A stretch of DNA of 7,233 nt, taken from Bacteroidia bacterium (GTDB taxonomy: Bacteria > Bacteroidota > Bacteroidia > Flavobacteriales > Flavobacteriaceae). A program made the position numbers and the translations under genes. Shown in pieces: positions 1 to 6,505 of this stretch. The stretch covers positions 1-7,233 of the forward strand of contig JAHHLF010000215.1 of assembly GCA_018679315.1 (NCBI GenBank). Direction: 5' to 3'. Position 1 is the first letter of the stretch, and each line of letters begins with the position of its first letter. A model generated the notes under the pieces. That model did not search any database, had not been told where the DNA came from, and saw nothing but the letters and a program-made list of their open reading frames with translations.

Positions 1-1568
1 CCTTTGCAAATGGCCTGGCAACTGCCGCAGATTGGATGTCTGCTGCTTCCTTCCTGGGTATGGCCGGACTTATCTCTTTTGTTGGCTATGACGGTTCTGT
101 TTACCTGATGGGCTGGACAGGAGGTTATGTCTTATTGGCCCTCTTGCTTGCCCCCTACCTTAGAAAATTCGGAAAATTTACCGTGCCTGATTTTATCGGG
201 GATCGGTATTATTCCAATATAGCGAGAACAGTGGCCGTAGTGTGCGCCCTCCTCGTATCATTTACATATATCGCAGGGCAAATGCGGGGTGTAGGCCTTG
301 TCTTCTCCCGATTTTTAGAAGTACCTATTACCACAGGCGTCATCATCGGGATGTTCATTGTCTTGTTCTATGCCGTTTTGGGGGGAATGAAAGGCATTAC
401 CTATACCCAGGTGGCCCAATACTGCATTTTGATCTTTGCCTTTATGGTACCGGCCTTTTTTATCTCCTTTCAAATGACGGGATCGCCTATTCCGCAGATC
501 GGTATGGGGAGTCAGCTTCTAGATCAGAACGTTTACCTATTGGACAAATTAGACGGCCTGTCTGAAGAGCTTGGATTTGCCACCTACACCAATGGAACTA
601 AAGACATGATCGATGTCTTTTTTATTACCGCAGCCCTGATGGTGGGTACGGCCGGACTCCCACATGTCATCGTGCGATTCTTTACAGTGCCCAGCGTACG
701 TGATGCACGTAAATCTGCCGGATATGCGCTTTTATGTATTGCCCTTCTTTATACAACAGCACCTGCCATAGCCGTATTTGCCCGTACGAATCTGATCCAA
801 ACGGTAGCCGGTCAGCCTTATGTGGCCATGCCGGGATGGTTTACTAAATGGGAAGCCACAGGATTGATCAGTTTCGAGGATAAGAATCAGGATGGACATA
901 TACAATATGTAGGCGATCCGGCTATAAACGAATTGACTGTGGATCCGGATATCACTGTATTAGCTAACCCGGAGATCGCCAACCTGCCCAATTGGGTGAT
1001 CGCCCTTGTAGCAGCGGGCGGACTCGCGGCAGCGCTATCTACAGCAGCCGGACTCTTACTAGTGATCTCAACCTCGGTTTCACATGACCTGATGAAAAAA
1101 CAGTTTGCACCCGATCTCTCAGACAAAGCCGAATTGGTAGTAGCGAGATTATCAGCTGTTGCAGCTGTCTGTGTAGCCGGATATTTCGGCATAAATCCGC
1201 CCGACTTTGTAGCCGCCACGGTGGCCCTGGCCTTTGGCCTGGCAGCGGCCTCCTTTTTTCCGGCTATTATTATGGGCATTTTCTTTAAACGCATGAATAA
1301 GGAAGGAGCAGTCGCCGGCATGGTAGCAGGTATGCTCAGTATGCTCTTTTATATGGTGAAATTTAAGTTCGATATGTTCGGTGGCGGTGGCCAGGACGAT
1401 TGGTGGTTCGGAATATCTCCAGAAGGATTTGGAACTGTCGCTATGATGCTTAACTTTATGGTAGCATGGCTGATCTCTACATTTACTGCAGCTCCCCCGC
1501 CAGAGATCCAGCAAATGGTTGATGATATTCGGATACCTTCCGGTGCCGGAGATGCCTCTAACCACTAA
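1..1568 (+). CDS. Sodium:solute symporter, VC_2705-type large subfamily (putative acetate/monocarboxylate transporter), 5' partial
   Basis: This inner-membrane SSF-family (LeuT-fold) transporter probably couples Na+ entry to uptake of acetate or a related carboxylate. The frame is open from base 3, and the residues before the first ATG (base 36), reading FANGLATAADW, match the conserved SSF segment between helices 1 and 2. The true start is therefore upstream, and I estimate 50-60 residues are missing. The 521 visible residues hold about 12 hydrophobic helices. The run ALSTAAG (Ser/Thr at visible residues 346-347) corresponds to the helix that supplies Na+-site hydroxyls in this fold. The C-terminal tail, with VDDIRIPSGAG, is typical of the VC_2705 (TIGR03648-like) subfamily rather than classical ActP. 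A hydrophilic insert around bases 879-917 carries an EF-hand-like acidic loop. acs starts only 11 bases downstream, which supports acetate as substrate and co-transcription, but the substrate is inferred from context. Confidence 0.93.
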   Translation, partial: FANGLATAADWMSAASFLGMAGLISFVGYDGSVYLMGWTGGYVLLALLLAPYLRKFGKFTVPDFIGDRYYSNIARTVAVVCALLVSFTYIAGQMRGVGLVFSRFLEVPITTGVIIGMFIVLFYAVLGGMKGITYTQVAQYCILIFAFMVPAFFISFQMTGSPIPQIGMGSQLLDQNVYLLDKLDGLSEELGFATYTNGTKDMIDVFFITAALMVGTAGLPHVIVRFFTVPSVRDARKSAGYALLCIALLYTTAPAIAVFARTNLIQTVAGQPYVAMPGWFTKWEATGLISFEDKNQDGHIQYVGDPAINELTVDPDITVLANPEIANLPNWVIALVAAGGLAAALSTAAGLLLVISTSVSHDLMKKQFAPDLSDKAELVVARLSAVAAVCVAGYFGINPPDFVAATVALAFGLAAASFFPAIIMGIFFKRMNKEGAVAGMVAGMLSMLFYMVKFKFDMFGGGGQDDWWFGISPEGFGTVAMMLNFMVAWLISTFTAAPPPEIQQMVDDIRIPSGAGDASNH

Positions 1569-1579
1569 ATCAACAACGC

Positions 1580-3499
1580 ATGAGTAATTACAGTATAAAG
1601 TCGCTTGAAGAATATTTTCAAGTGTACCGTAAATCAGTACGGGATCCGGAAACATTTTGGGAAGAGATCGCCGAAGAGCACTTTGATTGGCGAAGAAAAT
1701 GGGATAGTGTCCTGCATTGGGATTTTTCCAAACCTGAGGTAAAATGGTTCGACGGTGCCCAGCTAAATATTACCGAAAACTGCCTGGACAGGCATCTTCA
1801 GATCCGTGGGAATAAAACAGCCATCCTATTTGAACCCAACGACCCTAAGGAGGAGGCAGAACATATTACGTATCGTGACCTTCATGAGCGCGTATGCCGT
1901 ATGAGTAATATTCTCAAGGAAAATGGCGTGAACAAGGGCGATCGTGTTTGTATTTATCTCCCAATGATCCCCGAACTTGCTATCACAGTTCTGGCTTGTG
2001 CCCGTATAGGAGCCATTCATTCTGTCGTATTTGCCGGATTTTCTTCGAATGCCCTGGCTACACGAATTAATGATTGTGATTGCAAGATCGTTGTCACTTC
2101 CGATGGCTCCTATCGCGGGGCCAAAACTTTGGATCTTAAAAGCATTGTCGATAAAGCCCTGGAAGAATGTCCTCAAGTAAGCCATGTGCTCGTGGCGAAA
2201 CGCACAGGGCAGAAAGTAAATATGAAAAGGGGGAGAGATCAATGGCTCGATTCATTGATGGAACAAGCTTATGCCGATTTTCCTGCAGAGATCATGGATG
2301 CCGAAGATCCATTATTCATCCTCTATACATCCGGATCTACAGGCAAACCAAAAGGCATGGTGCATAGCTGTGGCGGCTATATGGTCTATACAGCTTATAC
2401 GTTTAAGAATATTTTCCAGTACAGAGAGGACGACATTTATTGGTGTACGGCCGATATTGGCTGGATCACCGGACATTCCTACATCGTTTACGGACCCCTG
2501 GCAAACGGGGCTACCACGGTCATGTTTGAAGGAGTTCCCTCCTATCCGGATAGCGGTCGGTTTTGGGAGGTAGTACAAAAACATAAGATCACACAATTCT
2601 ACACAGCTCCAACGGCCATCCGCGCTCTTGCCAAAGAAAAACTGGATTATGTAAATTCATACGACCTTTCCTCGCTGAAAGTATTGGGAAGTGTTGGGGA
2701 ACCTATTAATGAAGAAGCATGGCATTGGTATAATAATAATATCGGCAAAGGACAGAGTCCGGTCGTAGATACCTGGTGGCAAACAGAGACTGGGGGGATC
2801 ATGATCTCTCCTATTCCTTATGTCACACCTACTACACCCACCTTTGCGACTTTTCCATTTATAGGCATCCAGCCGGCTTTGATGGATGATCAGGGCAATG
2901 AGATCCTGGGCAATCAGACCCAGGGGAAATTATGTATAAAATTTCCGTGGCCTTCAATGGCACGTACTATATGGGGCGATCACGAGCGATACAAAAACAC
3001 CTATTTCTCTGCCTTCGATAATTGCTACTTTACCGGGGATGGTGCTTTCAGGGATGAAGTAGGCTATTACAGAATTACAGGAAGAGTAGATGATGTGATA
3101 ATTGTTTCCGGACACAATTTGGGCACAGCACCTATAGAGGACGCCATCAATGAACATCCGGCCGTGGCAGAATCTGCTATTGTCGGCTATCCTCATGATG
3201 TAAAGGGCAATGCACTTTACGGCTTCATAACATTAAAAGAAGTTGGTGAGAGCAGGGATCGGGATAATCTGATGAAGGAGATCAACCAAAAGATCGCAGA
3301 ACAAATAGGCCCCATTGCCAAACTAGAAAAGATCCTTTTCGTAAGTGGCCTGCCTAAAACCCGAAGCGGTAAGATAATGAGGCGTATTTTACGCAAAATA
3401 GCTTCCAATGAGACAGAAAACCTGGGTGATATCAGTACACTTCTAAATCCTGAGGTAGTTCAGGAGATCATGGAGGCAGCCTCGGCCAAACAGGTGTAA
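1580..3499 (+). CDS. acs: Acetyl-CoA synthetase (AMP-forming)
   Basis: This cytosolic enzyme converts acetate, ATP and CoA to acetyl-CoA, AMP and pyrophosphate through acetyl-adenylate. It is full length at 639 aa (E. coli Acs has 652). In order it has an N-terminal cap domain (about 5-65), a large AMP-binding domain with the phosphate loop YTSGSTGKPKG (249-259), GSVGEPIN, and WWQTETGG (399-406; Trp400 matches the tryptophan that limits the acyl pocket to acetate), then GRVDD with the hinge Asp504 and a mobile C-terminal domain ending in PKTRSGKIMRR. Lys598 there is the lysine that protein acetylation inactivates in other bacteria, so such control is plausible here. Two usual arginines are replaced: Asn513 stands at the Salmonella R526 position and Ala573 at R584. 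The ATG at 1580 gives the expected N-terminus; no Shine-Dalgarno sequence precedes it, as is common in Bacteroidota. The symporter ends 11 bases upstream, so the two are probably co-transcribed. Confidence 0.97.
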   Translation: MSNYSIKSLEEYFQVYRKSVRDPETFWEEIAEEHFDWRRKWDSVLHWDFSKPEVKWFDGAQLNITENCLDRHLQIRGNKTAILFEPNDPKEEAEHITYRDLHERVCRMSNILKENGVNKGDRVCIYLPMIPELAITVLACARIGAIHSVVFAGFSSNALATRINDCDCKIVVTSDGSYRGAKTLDLKSIVDKALEECPQVSHVLVAKRTGQKVNMKRGRDQWLDSLMEQAYADFPAEIMDAEDPLFILYTSGSTGKPKGMVHSCGGYMVYTAYTFKNIFQYREDDIYWCTADIGWITGHSYIVYGPLANGATTVMFEGVPSYPDSGRFWEVVQKHKITQFYTAPTAIRALAKEKLDYVNSYDLSSLKVLGSVGEPINEEAWHWYNNNIGKGQSPVVDTWWQTETGGIMISPIPYVTPTTPTFATFPFIGIQPALMDDQGNEILGNQTQGKLCIKFPWPSMARTIWGDHERYKNTYFSAFDNCYFTGDGAFRDEVGYYRITGRVDDVIIVSGHNLGTAPIEDAINEHPAVAESAIVGYPHDVKGNALYGFITLKEVGESRDRDNLMKEINQKIAEQIGPIAKLEKILFVSGLPKTRSGKIMRRILRKIASNETENLGDISTLLNPEVVQEIMEAASAKQV

Positions 3500-3554
3500 T
3501 CAACGGGGATACCCTTGTTTTAAAGGAATTATACGTTAGCTTCGTTAATTGCCT

Positions 3555-4958
3555 ATGCTACTCACAATTCTTATTATCGCATATATACTGCTGGCGCTTG
3601 GCCTGATCATCGGATTATTGATCAATGGAGTTCGTCCCTCAAAGACATTGGCTTGGTTATTAGCAATATTCACAATACCTGTGGGGGGCATTCTTTTTTA
3701 CCTTATGCTGGGCAGGAACCGACGAGAGAAAAAACTAATGGCCTTGCGTGAACAGGAACTCATTTACCCCAGGCGCGAAATAGATCCCAGTTATTACCAA
3801 AATTCAGATAAATTCAAAAAGCTAATGCATTTGGTGAATTCCAATTGTTTCTTTCCGCCTACCCCGGAGAACCAGGTCTCTATGCTAAAAGATGGAAAAC
3901 CCACTTTTGACAGTATTTTTAATGCCTTGCAAGAGGCCCGGGAATTTATCCATGTTCAGTACTACATCTTCGAAGAAGGCGATCTGGCTACCGGACTACT
4001 ACAGCTTTTCAAAGAGAAAGTGGAGCAAGGAGTGGTGATCCGAATGATCTATGACCGCATAGGCAGCTATTCGTTGAGTCGCTCTTTTCTAAATGAGCTA
4101 CAAACGATCGGTGTTGAAGTATACCCCTTTTTACCCTTCAGCTTTGACAGGTATCTAACTTCGTTAAATTATCGCAATCACCGTAAGATCATTGTTGTGG
4201 ATGGTAAAACCGCTTTTACCGGAGGCATTAATGTTTCTGACAAATATCTCAAAGGGGATGGCCCTTTGGGCATGTGGCATGATATGCACCTGAGGATAAT
4301 TGGTCCCGCAGCATTGCAACTGGATGATATTTTCAGATCAGATTGGTTCATAGTCAGTCAGCAAGCATTACCCCTGGCATTTCAAGATAATTCAGGAAAT
4401 CAGGAAAACGGGAAATTAGTACAAATCGTATATAGCGGACCTGAACATGAATTCCCTACCATAGAACAGGCTTTCCTATCTATTATTAGTGAGGCTGAGT
4501 CTTATGTTTATATTACGAACCCGTATATCATACCTAGTCAGGAAATATTAAAGGCCCTGCAAATTGTCGCATTAAGCGGCGTAGATATTCGCTTGCTGAT
4601 CGCCAAAAAGAGCGACAGCCGACTTGTTGATTGGAGTGTGCGGAGTTATTGGGAAGCCCTAATGAAAGCAGGGGTTCGTATCTTTTTATTTCCTGAGGGT
4701 TTTTTACACAGCAAGATCATGGTAAGTGATGATGATATTAGCTCTGTTGGGAGCGCCAATATTGATGTCCGCAGCTTTGAATATAATTATGAAGTTAGCG
4801 CACTGATCTACGATACGCCATTCGCACAATTGCTTAAGCACGATTTCCTATCGGATTGCCATGACAGTATTGAACTGGATTATCAGACTTACCTAAAGCG
4901 ACCCATGTGGCATAAGTTATTTGAGGGGATTGCCAGGATCTTTGCGCCAGTGTTATAG
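3555..4958 (+). CDS. cls: Cardiolipin synthase (phospholipase D superfamily)
   Basis: This membrane enzyme is predicted to make cardiolipin by phosphatidyl transfer to phosphatidylglycerol, releasing glycerol. From the ATG at 3555 it has 467 aa, close to bacterial ClsA (about 486). Residues 1-22 and about 32-52 are two membrane helices (PLDc_N-type anchor), followed by a basic stretch (GRNRREKK). Two catalytic HxK(x4)D motifs are intact: His209/Lys211/Asp216 in HRKIIVVD, followed by GGINVSD, and His385/Lys387/Asp392 in HSKIMVSD, followed by GSANIDVRSF. A TTG at 3549 would add two residues; I prefer ATG because non-ATG starts are uncommon in this phylum. The 55-base gap after acs has no convincing promoter or terminator, so read-through from acs is possible. 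The 3' end overlaps the convergent lipoprotein gene by 6 bases. ClsA-type synthesis is more likely than another PLD activity because of the paired HKD motifs and N-terminal helices, but the donor lipid cannot be read from sequence. Confidence 0.92.
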   Translation: MLLTILIIAYILLALGLIIGLLINGVRPSKTLAWLLAIFTIPVGGILFYLMLGRNRREKKLMALREQELIYPRREIDPSYYQNSDKFKKLMHLVNSNCFFPPTPENQVSMLKDGKPTFDSIFNALQEAREFIHVQYYIFEEGDLATGLLQLFKEKVEQGVVIRMIYDRIGSYSLSRSFLNELQTIGVEVYPFLPFSFDRYLTSLNYRNHRKIIVVDGKTAFTGGINVSDKYLKGDGPLGMWHDMHLRIIGPAALQLDDIFRSDWFIVSQQALPLAFQDNSGNQENGKLVQIVYSGPEHEFPTIEQAFLSIISEAESYVYITNPYIIPSQEILKALQIVALSGVDIRLLIAKKSDSRLVDWSVRSYWEALMKAGVRIFLFPEGFLHSKIMVSDDDISSVGSANIDVRSFEYNYEVSALIYDTPFAQLLKHDFLSDCHDSIELDYQTYLKRPMWHKLFEGIARIFAPVL

Positions 4959-5606
4959 TACCCCCTCTTCCTCTTTTTCTTTGTGGAAGATCAGGTCTTG
5001 ATCCTCTAACGCAAATACGACCAATCTAATATAATCGTCTACCGTATTCCTCACATCAATGGGGTCCGTTATATCCAGAGCGCCCCGCCAGATAAGATCG
5101 CGTTCTTTCCCAATACAAATACAGTATAGAGAAGTTTCAGCATGATAAACAGTGTATTCATCGTAGTACCCCTCATCGTAATAAATATCCTGGCTACTCA
5201 GATAATCCTCTCTGAATCCGGAATCATAATTCTCCAGATCGATCATTTTTTCACGAAAAACTTCCCGGTTCTCAGATCCCATGATCTTGGTAAATAAGAT
5301 CGCATCAAAATCGCGATCAAGCAACAAAGCTTCCACCTGATCTAATTCTTCCTCGCTACGCGCAGAGTGGGTGAATTTAACATCAAAAAGATCAATGCTT
5401 CTCACTGCCTCAACGTCTCTCTTTTTGAATTCTCTCACCAGGCGAGTTTCATACATTTCGCGTGCGTCCTCATTGGAGGTCATCCCCACAATAAGCACTT
5501 TTTGCGCATCGAATATCACAATTTCAGGGTTCTTCCAGCTATGGACCAATTCCACTGAAGAACATCCGATAAGAAATATCACAAGCAATCCGATTAATTT
5601 TTTCAT
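4953..5606 (-). CDS. Uncharacterised lipoprotein
   Basis: This 217-aa protein has a lipoprotein signal: MKK, a hydrophobic core, and the lipobox LIGC with Cys15 as the predicted lipidated residue. It should be anchored to the envelope. I do not recognise a named family with confidence. The first half of the mature part (KVLIVGMTSNEDAR, an Arg/Glu-rich helix, then IDLFDV and later AILFTKIMG) has alternating strands and helices reminiscent of DUF4136-like or other periplasmic alpha/beta lipoprotein domains; that is only an impression. An acidic Tyr-rich stretch follows (YYDEGYYDEY, residues 142-151), then a strand-forming segment with Cys162 and Cys164, and an acidic C-terminus (KEKEEE). It is the last gene of the minus-strand cluster: the upstream coiled-coil gene ends 6 bases before its ATG. 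AAGGAG lies only 2 bases before the ATG, which is too close for an ordinary Shine-Dalgarno site. Its stop overlaps the end of cls. Confidence 0.85.
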   Translation of the reverse strand: MKKLIGLLVIFLIGCSSVELVHSWKNPEIVIFDAQKVLIVGMTSNEDAREMYETRLVREFKKRDVEAVRSIDLFDVKFTHSARSEEELDQVEALLLDRDFDAILFTKIMGSENREVFREKMIDLENYDSGFREDYLSSQDIYYDEGYYDEYTVYHAETSLYCICIGKERDLIWRGALDITDPIDVRNTVDDYIRLVVFALEDQDLIFHKEKEEEGVL

Positions 5607-5612
5607 GGCTCC

Positions 5613-6053
5613 TTAGTTTAAGAGGTGATGTTGCTTTTCCTTTTTAATTATCTCGGAAATCAATTTGAAAAGCAACTTTTTCGTTTTTTGATATTCAATT
5701 TCATATGCCTCCATTTCCTGAATGAGGTCGTGATGTTCATCCCTGTAGGCTTGTTCCATTTTAGGCTGATCTACTTCATCTAGCATAATATCAAGCTGAC
5801 TTTCGTGTTTGACCACCTTATCGTGCAAGCGTGTGATATCTTTTTCTTTTTTCAAAAGCTCCTGGATGATCTCTTTGCTGCGCTTAAAAAGTCTGGTATC
5901 TGCCAACTGCCTCATATAAAACGTTATAAGGCCATTTAGGAATTCCTGTTCATGCTGAATGAATGCCAACTGCGAGATCCATGATCGCGAATTTTCATGC
6001 ATTTCCTCTGGGCTAAACCATTCAATATATTTTGGATACTTTTTTTTCTTCAT
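5613..6053 (-). CDS. Hypothetical coiled-coil protein
   Basis: This 146-aa protein is of a type I cannot assign. It has no signal peptide or membrane helix, so it is probably cytosolic. It starts with a lysine run (MKKKK) and a short aromatic segment (YPKYIEWFSPEEMHE). From about residue 20 to the end it is almost free of Pro and Gly and very rich in Glu, Lys, Gln and Leu with spaced hydrophobic residues, as expected of a long helical hairpin or coiled coil. The only breaks are around DEVDQPKMEQ (about residues 92-101). The 5' end contains a run of eight A on the coding strand (bases 6047-6040). The gene is packed between its neighbours: 5 bases after the stop of the eRF1-like gene and 6 bases before the lipoprotein start. 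Translational coupling is therefore likely. A structural or adaptor role for another product of the cluster is conceivable but is inference from position only. Confidence 0.83.
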   Translation of the reverse strand: MKKKKYPKYIEWFSPEEMHENSRSWISQLAFIQHEQEFLNGLITFYMRQLADTRLFKRSKEIIQELLKKEKDITRLHDKVVKHESQLDIMLDEVDQPKMEQAYRDEHHDLIQEMEAYEIEYQKTKKLLFKLISEIIKKEKQHHLLN

Positions 6054-6058
6054 TTCAA

Positions 6059-6481
6059 TCAGGCCTGTGATCGAGCAGAAGGGATGTAATAATCCCGGAC
6101 TTTTGCTTTGATCTGATTACTAGTCATACTATCTGCACTAGACACATCCTTAACCCGTTTTGCGATCTCGGGATGCTGCTGTTGAAGCTCTTTCAGGAGG
6201 CGTTCATATGTTTCCGCCGGGCCGTATAAAACTATTTGATCGGCCTTTTTTAATTGAGCTATGATCTTCTTAAAATACTCCCTATGCTGGTGCTTTTCAC
6301 GCTCCAGGTATTTGCTGTCCTGTACTACGTCTTGTGGGCCCCATCGTGTCTTAGATCTTGATCCGCCTTTAGGATTAAAGAACTCCATATTAGATTCTAT
6401 GGTCATCATTCCCACTTCCTCTTCTCCTACGGTCACAACGTATGCCTTTTCTTTATCTAGCCAAACTCCTACATTTTTCAT
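6059..6481 (-). CDS. eRF1-domain-3-like 'translational machinery' family protein (tentative)
   Basis: This 140-aa cytosolic protein has no signal peptide. The N-terminus has GVWLDKEKA (residues 5-13), resembling the first strand of small proteins annotated in proteobacteria as 'translational machinery protein' or host-attachment/eRF1-like. After a basic linker (GGSRSKTRWG, 39-48) comes a His/Glu-rich helix (about 56-79). The C-terminal half is the best match: HREYFKKI, then a hydrophobic strand ending in YGPAE (86-90), a helix, HPEI, VKDVSSAD and a final helix with KVRDYY. This order matches, from memory, the eRF1 domain 3 (L7Ae-like) pattern with a GP turn. These proteins are thought to touch the ribosome or RNA, but function is unproven. 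The gene lies 24 bases after the stress protein gene and 5 bases before the coiled-coil gene on the same strand. No Shine-Dalgarno sequence is seen. Family assignment is moderate; existence of the gene is firm. Confidence 0.82.
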   Translation of the reverse strand: MKNVGVWLDKEKAYVVTVGEEEVGMMTIESNMEFFNPKGGSRSKTRWGPQDVVQDSKYLEREKHQHREYFKKIIAQLKKADQIVLYGPAETYERLLKELQQQHPEIAKRVKDVSSADSMTSNQIKAKVRDYYIPSARSQA

Positions 6482-6505
6482 GTCTATTCTTTATTTATGA
6501 TACGT

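Noticed and set aside
887..1321. A 144-codon minus-strand open frame rich in Ala, Ser and Thr inside the symporter gene
   Set aside because: The composition mirrors the Ala/Gly/Val-rich helices on the other strand, and the symporter reading is certain.
1152..1655. A 167-codon open frame on the minus strand across the symporter/acs junction
   Set aside because: It lies antisense to two firmly identified genes, has a composition unlike a normal protein (many Cys, His and Ser in scattered order) and no recognisable domain. It is a by-product of the opposite-strand codon usage.
3502..3519. Possible terminator hairpin after acs (AACGGGG, loop ATAC, CCTTGTT)
   Set aside because: The stem is 7 pairs with two G-T pairs, and the T-run that follows is short and partly inside the stem. 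It is too weak to call.
3515..3539. Possible Bacteroidota-type promoter before cls (TTG, then TACGTTAG resembling TAnnTTTG)
   Set aside because: The gap between the two boxes is about 14 bases, shorter than the usual 17-22 or so, and the -7-like box has a mismatch.
3549..3554. TTG at 3549 as the cls start
   Set aside because: It adds only two residues before an in-frame ATG at 3555 that begins the first membrane helix; no ribosome-binding sequence favours it.
4989..5003. Inverted repeat GATCA-GGTCT-TGATC near the cls/lipoprotein junction as a terminator
   Set aside because: It has only 5 pairs, no T-run on either strand, and lies inside the lipoprotein coding sequence.
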